Assembly (NCBI GenBank): GCA_002751075.1
Contig: NAOQ01000031.1
Coordinates: 149,243-210,330 of the forward strand
From: Ichthyophonus hoferi
Lineage: Eukaryota; Opisthokonta; Ichthyosporea; Ichthyophonida; Ichthyophonidae
DNA: 61,088 nt
Direction of reading: 5' to 3'
The notes below the pieces were generated by a model. It saw nothing but the letters and a program-made list of their open reading frames with translations, did no database searches and was not told the origin of the DNA. A program made the translations under genes and the position numbers. This document shows, one piece after another, positions 12,960 through 24,624 of this stretch; positions within the stretch are counted from its first letter, which is position 1; every line of letters begins with the position of its first letter.

Positions 12960-13960
12960 TTACCTGTTATTGGGTCAAATGTTGTAGTGTGGCATGCAAT
13001 TTTTGTATTTTTATTGAGAGTTTGTTGGAATCTAAGCTGCTATATTTTTTAATCTTCAAAATAGGAATTTTAAACTTCAATATGTGAATCATCAAAAGGT
13101 ATAGAGGTAGATTGAGCTTTACTGTCAACAAACATAGGACATGGGTTTTCTGATTCACTCCTACTGATGTAAATGTGCTCTAAAAGGTTTTCGTTGTTTT
13201 CTCTTCACTAGAATCTGAGAAGAGTTGTATCCTTTGGTTTTTCTTGCCTACGGATCCCAATTTGGCTGCTGAGGCAATGGTAGTCTTACGCTTTACTCTT
13301 GGTACTGTGGGAGTAGATATATCTCTTTCAGTTACTGTCTTGACTTCTCTTGAAGCGGACAAAGAATAAAGCACGATACTTTATTGAGCAACACTATAAA
13401 ATCGGAATCCAGACTAAGTCTATAGGTGCTGGTTATATAGTTATTGGTTTAGGTCAGTACCAGTTAACCAGGTAATAACCTTTTAAGCTAAACATATTAT
13501 TGAATAGATGTTCAACCTAATTAATATTTAACATGCTGTCAGCAACACTTATTTAATTTAATTGATTATGTAAAAAATTATGTCATGTATCATATATGCA
13601 TCATCAATCACTGTGTGCTTAAAGTAAAGATGACCAACAACATTAAAACTATGGTAAATTTACGTGCTAGACTACCCTAAACATTCATCTCTAATTTAAT
13701 ATAATTAATGCCATCATGTAATTAATTATTTGTCATTAATTAATGTTTAACTCTTAATTACCAACTGAAACTTCAGTATAAGCTCCACTGATTATTTAAA
13801 AGTACAATACTGCATGAACAGCAAATATTTTCATACCAAACATCATGAAGTATTCATCCCAAAACTTGTAGGAGTTGAAATATTTTGACCGATTTAGCTG
13901 TACACATAGTCTTTAGTAAAATTCAGAATAAACAAAAAGATATGTGCTTCCTAAATTGGT
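12960..13960 (-). repeat. Repeat family F copy 1, with coding-like patch
   Basis: Shares collinear blocks with 15780-16760 (for example TGCTGGTTATATAGTTRTTGG and the GAAATATTT block near the far end). On the minus strand 13374-13180 is an open, codon-like stretch. It is rich in Ser/Thr and Lys (VKRKTTIASAAKLGS, then GKKNQRIQLFSDSSEEK). I do not recognise the protein. The segment could be an exon of a duplicated gene or part of a mobile element. Confidence 0.4.
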
Positions 13961-14029
13961 AACACTTGCAACTTTTGGAGCCTGAGTACGGCATACTGGA
14001 CATAAGTGAGTATTATTTCTTTATTCTTT

Positions 14030-14640
14030 TTGAAGTCTTTGGGCATAGTTAGTCAAATTAATGTTCAGTCGAAAGTGTTAAGTTTGTTGCTCTAATCGGA
14101 TGCCTGTTGATAGATTGGTTCATTATTGGTTGATATTTCCTGGGTCAACTTGTCAGTTGTCTCTAATTATATACTGTGTTTAGAATTATAAAGAATGCTA
14201 GCACAACTGACTTTCTTCTGTAATTGAAAAGATTATCAATTTAAGCATATAATCCTGGACATCAAAACTTTCCATGTACTATATATTAGAATTAGTTCCT
14301 GACTAATTCAAGATTTAATTCATTGTATATGTAATAATGCTAAGTGTATTACATTTTCTACTGATAACAATGTGCTTTACAAAGTTATTAAGATAATACT
14401 CTCACCTGCTAACTTATTCATGTGTTGAAAACTAGATCATATAATAATAATAAAATGTATGAATTGGTTGCAATGCATGCTTTGCTACAGTACAGGATAA
14501 ATCACTATTCCAATTGCTCTCAGTGATTTAGAATTATTGGAACCTTGAAAAATATAAGATCATGTGTTTTTAATTAAAAATTTTAATATTCATGATTGCT
14601 TTTGATTGTAATTTCTGATCAAAATTTCTAACTATAAAAA
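14030..14640 (-). repeat. Repeat family B, copy 1
   Basis: A ~600-bp unit that recurs at 19370-20030 in the same orientation and at 15000-15620 and 18060-18334 inverted. Shared blocks include AAAGAATGCTAG, TTTCCTGG, and the GGTTGCAATGC and TTGATCA-type blocks near one end. No coding content was recognised, and strong divergence suggests an old element. Confidence 0.5.
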
Positions 14641-14728
14641 TTATACATATAGTTTAGTTTTCATATTTAGAAACAAACTTTTATATAATGTTTGTAATCC
14701 TTGTTATGCATAATTATCAAAACAACGC

Positions 14729-14754
14729 AAAAAAAAAAAAAAAAAAAAAAAAAA
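14729..14754. repeat. Poly(A) tract
   Basis: A run of 26 A's between two inverted family B copies. It may be the tail of a retroposed sequence or a simple repeat. Confidence 0.8.
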
Positions 14755-14999
14755 CTATATTCACTTAATAATATGTAAATTACATATATTATGTAAATTC
14801 TTACTGACTTTTCTAATAGATACATAATACATATAAATATGTATATATATGAAGTAAAGAGTGTGAAAGAAGATACATACAAATTAGACATGATATGACA
14901 GGTTAATGTTAGATTTCTTTTACTTATGCCAGGTTATATATATATATATTCATGATAAAAACACTACATGCCATAATGGGCCAAAACCTTTATAATTAT

Positions 15000-15620
15000 A
15001 ACTTATTGGTGTATAATATATTGTCAATAAGAATTTTTGTTATGATCAGAAATTTTGATTAGAAATTGCAATTACAACTCATTACATGACCATCAGATTT
15101 TCTATTAAAAATTGCATAATCTCATACTTTTCAAGGCTTCGATAATTTTGAAGCGCCAAGAGAAACTGCAACAAGAACTTAACCTGTATCCCAGTAAGGC
15201 ATGAATTGTAACCAACAGATATATAGTATTACAGGGTCTAGTTTTCTATACACAAATAAGCTAACAGGTAAAGATGTTATCTTAATAACTTTATTAGGTA
15301 CATTGTCATCCATAGAAAACACAATATATTTAGTGCTCTTATATGTATGATGAATTAGGTCCTAAATTAATAAAGATTCAACTATAAAATTTAATATATA
15401 GAAAGCTTTTATATTTTGGATTAAACATTTGGTTTGTTAATCATTAAGGCTATAAACTAAAGTTAGCTGTGCTAACATTATTTACGGTTCTAAATACAAT
15501 TAAAAGCAACTAACAGGTCAACCCAGAAAATATCAACATTAATAAACTAGTTTATTGTCAGGTTCCCAGTTAAAGCCAAAAATATTAGCACTTCTAAAAA
15601 TAAAAATCAATCCAATTAAT
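15000..15620 (+). repeat. Repeat family B, inverted copy
   Basis: Reverse complement of the family B blocks: GATCAGAAATTTTGATTAG, TTTTCAAGG, GCAACAAGAACTTA, GCTAACAGG. Together with 14030-14640 it forms a large imperfect inverted repeat around the poly(A) tract. Confidence 0.5.
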
Positions 15621-15771
15621 TATGCTTAAGGAATCCAAGAAAGATAATAAAAAAATATGTCGTTACATTTACCTAGATCACACTTGTATTCGGCAACTTA
15701 CAGGTGTTGCTAATCTTTAAAGCACATTCATTTCTGTTGACTCTAATTTATAAGAGACATTTCATTTACAC

Positions 15772-16035
15772 TTAGGTCTTAGTGAAACTACAATGATTGA
15801 ATATTATACTGTCAAAGTCCATGTCTTGTGTATAAATGTTTTCTAGTAATGAATTCTCACTCATATAATTAGCTTCATTGATTACTATTTGAACTTCATT
15901 GTCACTTGAGTCTGTTGAAAGCTCAGCTTTTGAGTTTTTCTTTTTAATACCTATGGATTCTCGGACCTTAATGGCTGTAGCTGTTACGGACTTCTGTTTG
16001 ACGCTCTTGACAGGTTTACTGGGTGTAAACTCTTC
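15772..16035 (-). CDS. Unrecognised coding-like exon (Ser/acidic tail)
   Basis: An open reading of about 87 codons on the minus strand, ending TAA at 15772, with balanced codon use unlike its surroundings. It has a Lys-rich part (PVKSVKQKSVTATAIKV, GIKKKNSK) followed by an acidic-serine motif (LSTDSSDNE) and an Asn/Asp-rich end. A stop lies just before it and there is no initiator ATG, so it would be a terminal exon. It resembles the coding-like patch at 13180-13374 in composition and layout. No family is recognised; it may belong to a repeat. Confidence 0.3.
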   Translation of the reverse strand, partial: EEFTPSKPVKSVKQKSVTATAIKVRESIGIKKKNSKAELSTDSSDNEVQIVINEANYMSENSLLENIYTQDMDFDSIIFNHCSFTKT

Positions 16036-16760
16036 TCAAAACATTGTAATAGCTTTAATTACAAAGTTGAGGTGACAAAATTAAACTTTATTGTAAACTT
16101 TATAATGAAGATTCAGAGTAAGTCTGTTTATGCTGGTTATATAGTTGTTGGTAAGTCAATACCAGCTAACCATGTGACAAGCATTTAAAATAAACATACT
16201 GAAGAATATGAACTCAGCATGACTGTTCATTAACATGTTGTGATCAACAAGTTGTCCAATAATTACTCAAAGGAACATTTAGGAAATTATATAGCACCTG
16301 TAGTTATGAACAAGTTGTACAACAATTATTCAAAGGATCATTTAATAATTTACATAAAACATGTTATTATTAATGAGTTGTCCAATGAGTATTCAAAGAA
16401 TCATTTAGGACCCTATGTATTGCATGTGTATCCTCAATCTCTATATGTATGATTAAAAACTAACGACCAACACTATTTAGAAAAACATGTTAATTTTATA
16501 CTTTTAGATTGCACTACACATTTAGTACTGGTCAAATATAATCAATGGCATTATTGAATTACTTAATTATTATTAATTATTGTCTAAGTCTTAATTGCTC
16601 ATTGAAAATTAATTCTAAACATTTCTTAACACACAGGTGCTAAATACTATACAAACAATAAATACTTCATAAAAGACGTCAGGAATTTTTTTGGCTAAGT
16701 ACTTGTATGGGCTGAAATATTTCAACTCATACTATAGTACACAACCCAGTAAAAGAAAAA
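15780..16760 (-). repeat. Repeat family F copy 2
   Basis: Diverged duplicate of 12960-13960. Shared features are the CTGGTTATATAGTTGTTGG block, a following AATTAATTATTATTAATTATT-like tract and a GGGCTGAAATATTTC block at the far end. It contains a private insertion of 63-bp tandem repeats. Confidence 0.4.
16246..16428 (+). repeat. 63-bp tandem repeat, three units, frame-preserving
   Basis: Three units begin at 16246, 16309 and 16372, each with AACAAGTTGTMCAA-like starts. In the plus frame 16240-16452 they are open and read as three 21-residue repeats: NKLSNNYSKEHLGNYI, NKLYNNYSKDHLIIYI, NELSNEYSKNHLGPYV. Whether this is translated is unknown. The period is a multiple of three, so openness after duplication is cheap. 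Confidence 0.55.
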
Positions 16761-17336
16761 CCTAAAACTTCATATTGAGATGTAGTTTTCAAATTAAATC
16801 TAGCATCAAAACGGAGAAGACTAGTTCTAAATTGCAATGTTTTTTCTCTGGGCAAGCATCTTTAAAATGCTAGTGATTGCCTTTGCTGCCTTCCGTTCCA
16901 AGCATTATTAAAGGTAAGTAAAAGGAAACCCCGTTGTTTTTAGCCAATAAAAATAAAATGAAGGAACCAAAAAAAACATCAACAACAAGAAATCTATAAT
17001 GTAATAAACACAAATATCCTATCAGACTCAATCATCTCATAGGCCTGAGGTGGCAGTTGTCCATATATTTCACAAGTTGTAAGGTAGGTTTGTAATGATA
17101 CATTGTTTTTGTATTAATATATATTTGATAGCATAGTGGCTCCCCCTAGCAGTTGTAAGACTGAAAAATCATTGACGAAAGTGTTGAAGAAGAGGTAAGT
17201 TGACGTTAGCCTAGCATAGTTGTTGTTCTAGCTACACATCTGCATTGGACTGGCAGTCTATTTGACCTTTCTTGTCTGGGCTGGTTCTCTTTCCACCATG
17301 GATGGATGTCTCGCTTGATGTAAGTAAATAGTGCCA

Positions 17337-17515
17337 AGCCAAATTAATTAGCATTGAGTCCTAAATAAGGTAGTTCATGCTCATTTAGATCTATATTTAA
17401 CTATGAGTCCAATCAAAAGGTTGTCAAACCAAATTAATCAGTATTTAGTCCTAAATAAGGCAGTGTATGCTCATTTAGATTTATACTAAAATTATGGGTC
17501 CAGTCAAAAAATCTA
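17337..17515 (+). repeat. ~88-bp direct tandem duplication
   Basis: AGTCCTAAATAAGGYAGT and GCTCATTTAGATYTATA occur twice, in 17337-17410 and 17425-17515, with about 85% identity by eye. No coding content. Confidence 0.7.
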
Positions 17516-17732
17516 TTTGGCAAATATGAGTAGAGGACTGGTTTATTATTATGTATTATGTTAATTGAATGCACACCGGCATGTGGTTTAAGGTATAAAA
17601 TAAAGAAGATGACATTAAGTTGTCCCCTTTTTGAGAAGGGTCTGTTCAAAACGCTCTCACCACCAAATCTTTGGATAAGGTTTCTTGTGAGTCGTTTTCT
17701 CTTACACGTTTTCTACTAGGTAACATCAAGGG

Positions 17733-17852
17733 ATGTCTGGGAACATTAGAGGGCCTAGAAAGGACAAAGAAATTTTGCCCCCGGACAGCTCATCAGAAGA
17801 ACACGACTCCCCACATGCTTTGACACTCCCTTCAGCTGACCAAAGACATTGA
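17733..17852 (+). CDS. Short ORF, 39 residues, unknown
   Basis: ATG at 17733 to TGA at 17852, in a locally GC-richer patch. The product has a basic start (GNIRGPRKDKE), then PPDSSSEEHDSP and a short tail. Its codon choice looks more like coding DNA than the surrounding region. It shares the 'basic then DSS-acidic' pattern with the patches at 13.2 and 15.9 kb. It may be a first exon or a remnant of a mobile element; no family is recognised. Confidence 0.3.
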   Translation: MSGNIRGPRKDKEILPPDSSSEEHDSPHALTLPSADQRH

Positions 17853-18059
17853 GTGTTGGGAGTCGTCTATTATAAATTTTAAGGTATAAATAGACTGAAA
17901 AACTCTAATCAAAATACTTAGCACTACTTGTGAAACTCCCCCCAAACTAATAGCTGTCCTGTTCATTGCGTGAGCTTAACTGAAAACAATGAAAACCTTC
18001 CCCCTTCTAGCCTAGCAAACATCCTAGTTCTAGAAGTGAAAATGCATTGAAAAGGTACT

Positions 18060-18334
18060 TACTCAAGGTGTAATATGTAACGTTTCTAACAAATAGTGCT
18101 GAGATTATTACTTTTGATTATCAATCATGATAATAAGATGGTCTAATTATTTGCTATGATTTTTGATCAGCGTCATGTGATCTCATGATTTTCAAGGCCT
18201 TGTGATTCCACAGTGGCAAGGGCAACAGGAACAAGAACTTACATGTCAGCTGAGTATAGCATGCATTGTAGTCTTTCCATATATATAGTGTACATCTTTC
18301 CACATTCAAGCAAGTTAATAGGAAGGACCATTAA
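18060..18334 (+). repeat. Repeat family B fragment
   Basis: Shares ATTTTCAAGGCCTTG, GGCAACAGGAACAAGAACTTA and neighbouring blocks with 15100-15260. It is interrupted on its right by the perfect inverted repeat at 18335-18533. Confidence 0.45.
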
Positions 18335-18533
18335 TGTTAAAGTATGCACAAAGGCGGATGAGAATCTGCATAGACGTAATAGTAGATTTGTTAAATGTGC
18401 TCAATTATTATATTGGATCTAATTATCCCAGGGATAAATAAGATCACGTAAGCAATAGCTTAATTGAGCACATTTAACAAATCTACTATTACGTCTATGC
18501 AGATTCTCATCCGCCTTTGTGCATACTTTAACA
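18335..18533. repeat. Perfect 73-bp inverted repeat with 53-nt loop
   Basis: Arm 18335-18407 (starting TGTTAAAGTATGCAC) and arm 18461-18533 (ending GTGCATACTTTAACA) are exact reverse complements by direct reading. They are separated by 18408-18460. The lack of any mismatch in a region of strongly diverged repeats points to a recent inverted duplication or to active homogenisation. Confidence 0.9.
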
Positions 18534-19369
18534 ATTAACTTATTAACTTTTAAAAAAAAAACTGTTATCAGTAGAAACATAGTACTTTTAGTACATCACA
18601 ATACTATTGATGAACACATACCTGTGCCAATCAGAAAACTTATGATTACAGGTAATATGTATAATATTTTCAGATATGCGTCTAATACTTTGGGATTTAT
18701 AGTCTGTAAGTGTAAAAAAGAAAGCTAGTAAAACTAGCTCTCTTGATGGTTCTAGATACATAAATGATAAGTTGAAAGTAAAAATTAATGAACTACGTGA
18801 TCAGTGAGTACCTGAGTACCTGATTAAATTAAACTGTTTGCATCAATTAAACTATATCTAAGGAATCCAAAAAAAAAATCAATTAATAATCCTAGGACGC
18901 ATCTATCCAGGCAGAACTTACATTCTGGATATAATTAAAATTACCAATGACAACAGAACTTCACTTTTTGTCAAATCTACAAAAAGTACAAATAAGAGAA
19001 TCAACACCTATTCAGGCCTCAACGTCAACACTTTCATCAACTACCAAACAGAAATAATGGACTTAGAGACATGTGCAATCAAAACCTCCAATAAGAAATT
19101 AATCTTTACTTATTACCAATCAGGTGTTAATAGAAGAGTGAATCGGAATCTCAATAAATAGAGATACCTTGGTACTCAATGTAGGATTCACCAATGATTT
19201 AGATAAATCACAAACTGAATTTAAAAAAATGCAAGTGCAAACAATATCTTCTCTTGAATTTATAATTTAAATGCTTAATTTTTATTAGCTAAATCCGTGA
19301 ATAGTCAATGTAATTTTTTTTAAAATTATATGTCTTTTCTGCATTGCATAAGGTTATGTCTGGATGAAT

Positions 19370-20030
19370 GTAACTAAGTAATTTTTCTTGGTTCCTCTGA
19401 GATTTCTTGGGCATAGCTCATGGAATTAATCTAGATTATTGAGAGTGACATGTTTGAGACTTTGATCAAGCACCTACTGATAGATTGATCTATAAATGTT
19501 AATATTTCCTGGTTGGCCTGTTGGTCGTTTCTAATTATGTGTCTATAATTGTAAAGAATGCTAGTGCAGCTAGTTTTTCCTGTATAGATATAACACTTAA
19601 CAAGCCAAGTGTTTTATCTAGGATATCAAAGCTTTCTATGTAATATATACTAGAATAGTTCCTGGTGGATTCAGGGCCTAATTTATAATGCATATAAGAG
19701 TGCTAAGTATATTGTGCTTTCTACTTATAATAATTTACTTATAGAATTATTAAAATAGCACTCCTACCTGTTAGCATGTTTGTGTATTGAAAATTAGACC
19801 TATAGTAATAGTAAGATGTATATGTTGATTGCAATGCTTGTCTTGCTGGGGTTTGGTTTAAGTGCTTGTTCCAGTTGCTCTTGGCACTCCGTAATCGTTG
19901 AAACCTTGGGAAGTATGAGGTCATGTGATTTGTGATCAAAAGTCATGGTGTTTATATTATTGCTTGTGTTCGTGATTTCTGATCATAATTTTTGATCATA
20001 ACATGCTTATTGAAAAGTATATGGCTATTG
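19370..20030 (-). repeat. Repeat family B, copy 4
   Basis: Collinear with 14030-14640 over its length (GGGCATAG, AAAGAATGCTAG, ACCTGTTAGC, GTTGATTGCAATGC, then the TGATCAAAA block). Confidence 0.5.
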
Positions 20031-20219
20031 CATAATTATAAATAAATAAATGAATAATTAATTATTAATAAATAACTAAATAATATCTAAGAAAGCCAAC
20101 AATAAACTCTTAGAAATGGTCTTTGTGTTAAAGCAGTAACACCATTGTAGAGGGGACCAATGGCACTTGTCACACTTGATGTGTTGAAACCAACTATGAT
20201 TGACTAAATTATGACAAAA

Positions 20220-20377
20220 AACCGCTGGACTTGTTTAATAGTAAAAATATGTTTTGGCCCATCTACACTTTGTGTATGCAAGAGTTCACAATAAAGTACG
20301 CATTAATTTGATACCCCCCCCAATTCTAAATAGATATAGATCACAGGGACCGAGCCTGTCTTGATTTATTTTCAACA
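20220..20377 (-). repeat. Repeat family A fragment
   Basis: Reverse-strand 5' part of family A (GGACTTGTTTAATAG, ACACTTTGTGTAT, TAGATATAGATCACAGG, TTATTTTCAACA). 20378-21189 holds no recognised feature. Confidence 0.5.
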
Positions 20378-21189
20378 TATTCTGTACTCTGTAAAAATGT
20401 GCAACAAAGTATGTATTTCCTTTACACGCCCTCTTTTAAGGTCATCTCAAAACAAAAACAAATTGAAGTTTATGCTAATACATTAGTTATGAGGTCAATA
20501 AAAAATAAAATCATAACTTTGACTGGTTATAATTATCCGAAGAACTAGAACATATAAAAAGGCTGTGTATGTTACTACCAGGATGACCACTTGTACCACC
20601 TAATTGATCTTTTCTAACATGTTCCACAACAGGCGGATATGTCCCACATTTTAACTAGTTTTTGAGGTTATTAGTGATAATAATTAAGAAGGTCGATTAA
20701 TTCACCATCCGATGGGACATGGAAAGGGTTCCTCCTTCTTAGAGCTCAATGGGGGACATGCCCCACATTTTCATCAAGTCAAGATGATCACCCTTGTTAT
20801 TATAAATGCAACAACAATTACAGGGCCATTAATCCTGATATTTTGTGATTAATAAGCCAATCATATTAATTGAAATGACTAATCTAGGTAATGTAATCTG
20901 CAATTAACATGTGTTCAAAAACGTTAGGGTAAAAGAGTTTATTGGGACCTAATTAATTGGGCTGAATTGGGGGTTTTTTAATTATATAATTTCTATAAAC
21001 TATTATTAACATTATATCAGAAGGGCAATGGTTATATTTCCCAACAAAATACTAACCTTTTCATAACCTAAGTGTTATTTATTATTAAATAAAGCCAGGA
21101 GAGTCTCTGTCATTATTGTTGGAACATGCGTAATATACTGCAATGTTTCCTTAATTATTTACTTAATTGTATTAAAATATAGCGTCTTC

Positions 21190-21470
21190 TATTTATTCAT
21201 TATTTTCTATTATCAAATAATATAAATTATCTATCCAGCCTATGTAGTAATGCTTCAAAATGGGATTAATTCCTGTATACTGTATTATACTAGGTATGCA
21301 GTTTGATCCGAATTCAATCTCACTGCAAAACATGTTTAGAAGAGTATAAACTAACCAGTGTATGGTTGAGGCGAGGCTTCTAGGCTGGTTTATACTACAG
21401 TCCGCCACCTGCCATACGTCATTAACAGGATAACAGGATAAATAAAGGCAGGGTATGTTCACCCTATATT
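21190..21470 (+). repeat. Repeat family E, copy 1
   Basis: Shares blocks with 26840-27125 (TCAATCTCACTGCA, TAGTCCGCCAYCTG, GGRTATGTTCACC) and, inverted, with 27535-27785. It contains an internal foldback (AGTATAAACTAACCAG against CTGGTTTATACT), so it resembles a small foldback or MITE-type element. Confidence 0.55.
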
Positions 21471-21714
21471 AAGTCCTATATTCTATATTATGTTTGCCCT
21501 GTATATTACAGCTTATAGACACAGCTGAACTGAGCCGGCTGAGATGATCCGAATTGACTCGGATGAAAGGGGTTAAACCTAACATTTTATAGTGATCAGC
21601 ACAGCTTATGAAACTAAATTCGAAGATTTTCTTTTCTTTTTTTAATTTCTAATTATTTTTTAAAAAACAATTAAACATTTTTTGGTGGGTGGGAGTATCT
21701 TATAATATCAATAA

Positions 21715-21746
21715 TATAATATAATATAATATAATATAATATAATA
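21715..21746. repeat. (TAATA)n microsatellite
   Basis: About six copies of ATAAT upstream of STX16. Similar TATAG/TATAA pentamers continue at 22157-22192 and through the STX16 introns. Confidence 0.8.
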
Positions 21747-22250
21747 TATGATATGCTACGGTTTAAATATCGTGTGAGAGATGAATCGAAAATATAAAAT
21801 CTAAACGAATCACTCAGATTTTTAACATAAATGACAAGTACAATAAATTGCACAGATAATTGTTATTATTGGCTAGAAACGCACCAGTAAGACATCATAT
21901 TTTTAGCAAATTACATTATACATTAAAATAATTTTAAATTTAAATAATAGAAGAAAAAACTGTTAGCAATTATGATAATAGCGCAGAGTATAGTATACAT
22001 ATATATTTGTGTTTATATGTATATATTTCTATAAATATTTCTATCTATAAATATTTCTATCAGCATATTATCATTATTTCTTTCATTACTATAATTATTA
22101 TCATTACAAGCATGTTATGGGGGTTATTTTAGTTTCTTTACGACAGACCTTTTGACGTAGTATAATATAGTATAGTATAGTATAATATAGTAAGTATAAC
22201 GTTGTCTACTCTTAAATTATACATATATTTTTAAAATTTTAAAAACAAAC

Positions 22251-22587
22251 ATGTCTATGTCCATACGGTCGGGTGGGGAGGTATGTTTTGGTGTATGCCG
22301 GAGTAAAACTCGACAGTTCGTACAATATCGTAGTACCTACACACGGAGAGGGAAGAGTGGAGGGGTAAAGGCCTCACGATGGAATGATGACATGCCAAGT
22401 GGTGATGACATAGCATTGGTAGAGCATGAGGTTGACTTGGAAGGGGACAGGACTGTGGTAGGGATAGGTGTATATATATATGCATGTATGTGTATTTGTG
22501 TGTATGTGTATGTTTGTGTGCATTTGTTTATGCATGTTACATATATTGTATATATAGTCCTGTTGATTGTGAGGATATGCAGATACT

Positions 22588-22620
<33 letters not shown>

Positions 22621-24624
22621 TATACTATACACTGATCGATCACTATATGCAAACCTCTGGCATATATTAGGTAGTTACAGGTATACCTACCTATATATAT
22701 ACACAGTATAGTATATATAATGGTATAATATAATATATTTTAACTGACAGTAATTAGTGGTAAATAAAAGAATGAGTATATTTTTAAAGGTACCTTTTAT
22801 AGTCGTTAAAAGTGGAGAGAATTTATCTTTAATTGGCTTTAATGTTTTATTGTATCTGTTGAGACCCAACGAAATTAAAGTGTGAAATAGTTACGCGATT
22901 CGTTGCACTTTAATTTGATGTAATATTGAATAGTTTTATGTGAATAGTGAGTAGGGTATAATATGAGATAATAGGATATAGTGGAATATAGTGGAATATA
23001 GTAAGATATAGGATGATGTGGTATGCTACAGTCGGCGATTACAGCGTCTATAAACTATGTCATTACGGCAATAGTATGATATAGTATAATATAATACAAT
23101 ATAGTATAATCTAGTGTGATATAATATAATATAGCATAATATAGCATGATATACTATAGTATGCTAGCCATCCTAACCTACTCTTCCCTGCCTCCCTCTC
23201 CCTCTTCTTCTCTCCACCTCCCTCTCTAGAACCTTCCTCCTGAATGGATTGACACTATAGACGAGATCAGGTTTAATATGTCCAATATGCAACAACGTCT
23301 AAAAGAGCTATCGGCCCTACACGACAAACATCTCAATAGACCAGATCTAGATGACAGTAGTGAGCAGGAGGCAGCCATAGAAATACTGACAGGAGAAATT
23401 ACTCGTATGTTTCAAAATAGTCAGATGGATATAAAGGTGAGTTGATGGGGTATATAATACAATAAATATTAGTATAGTATATATGTATAGGTATGTGTAT
23501 AGGTATGTGTGTTGGTTGTATAATATAGTATATAGTAGATATATAGCGGACAATAGAGATATTGGCTCGGGTTATTGCTTGTATGTTTCAGAACAATCAA
23601 ATGGATATGAAGGTTGGGAGGTGGGGTATATGCTATAGTATAGTATCTAAGTAAGCTCTATAATATAATATAATATTAGTATAGTATATATGTATAGGTA
23701 TGTATATGGGTATGTGTGTTGGTTGTATAATATAGTATATAGTAGATATATAGCAGACAATAGAGATATTGGCTCGGGTTATTGCTTGTATGTTTCAGAA
23801 CAATCATATGGATATGAAAGTGGGGAGGTGGGGTATATGCTATAGTATAGTATCTGAGTAAGCTCTATAATATAATATAATATAATATAATATATATGTA
23901 TGTTTATTAGATTAATTTTGATTAAAAAGAGACTTATTTTTTTATCATTTCATGTATGTTGATTATATTATTATATTATACTATAGTACAGTACATTATG
24001 CTATATTATAACACAACTTACCTTTTTCCACAGGCGCTTCAAAACAAAGGACGAGAATCGCGCACACCAGGAGATGCCAAAACATGCCAAAATGCTGCCC
24101 TGTCTCTCGCCCAAGAGTTACAAGCAGCCTCTCAATTGTTTCGTGATGGGCAGAGAAGTTATTTACTTCGTATTCGTAAGAGAGAGGAGAAGAAAAGACA
24201 GTTTTTTGGAGTAGGAGATGAGGAAGAGGGAGGGATCGGAGAGATAGGGGGAGTATATCTTGACAATGATGATAATCTTGATAATGACATCTATGATAAG
24301 CAATTTACACAAGGTCAGTTGCTAGAGCTGGATCAGGATACGGCTCTGATTGAACAACGCAACCGGGAGGTGCTAGGTGTAGTACAGTCTATCAAAGAAC
24401 TAGGGGATATATTTAGAGAACTGAGTACTATGGTTATAGATCAAGGTACTATGCTAGATAGAATTGATTACAATCTTGAGACGGTTAATGTTACTGTCAG
24501 TGAAGGGTTGGTGCAGTTGCAAGAGGGGGAGAAATATCAGAAGAAAGGGAGAAGGAAACTAGCGTGTATCTTAGTGCTTGTACTGTTGATTTTGGTGTTT
24601 ATTATTCTGATTGCACTTAAGTAA
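22251..24624 (+). CDS. STX16: Syntaxin-16/Tlg2-type Qa-SNARE, 3 exons
   Basis: Exons are 22251-22457, 23230-23436 and 24034-24624, all phase 0. Donors are GTAGGG and GTGAGT, acceptors CTCTCTAG and TTCCACAG. The product is 334 residues, close to the ~325 of animal syntaxin-16. The N-terminal KTRQFVQYRSTY matches the conserved Tlg2/STX16 N-peptide region. Exon 2 carries PPEWIDTIDEI and ELSALHDKHLNRPDLDDSSE, diagnostic for this subfamily. Exon 3 holds the SNARE motif (from about residue 235; LDRIDYNLE near the middle), then YQKKGRRK and a C-terminal anchor (LACILVLVLLILVFIILIAL). In the family this t-SNARE serves fusion of endosome-derived vesicles at the trans-Golgi. The first donor is the least certain boundary. 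Intron 2 contains two copies of the exon 2 end, listed separately. Confidence 0.93.
23547..23612 (+). other. Duplicated exon-2 end in STX16 intron 2, possible cassette exon (copy 1)
   Basis: 66 nt bounded by ATATATAG before and GTTGGG after. It is open in phase 0 and encodes RTIEILARVIACMFQNNQMD plus two residues. The end of exon 2 encodes AIEILTGEITRMFQNSQMD plus IK. The downstream GGTGGGGTATAT resembles the sequence after the genuine donor. It could be a cassette exon or a decaying duplicate; no transcript data are available here. Confidence 0.6.
23754..23819 (+). other. Duplicated exon-2 end in STX16 intron 2, possible cassette exon (copy 2)
   Basis: A second 66-nt copy, 207 bp downstream of the first, nearly identical to it. 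It is bounded by ATATATAG and GTGGGG, open in phase 0, and differs mainly in Q for R at the start and H for Q near the end. Confidence 0.6.
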
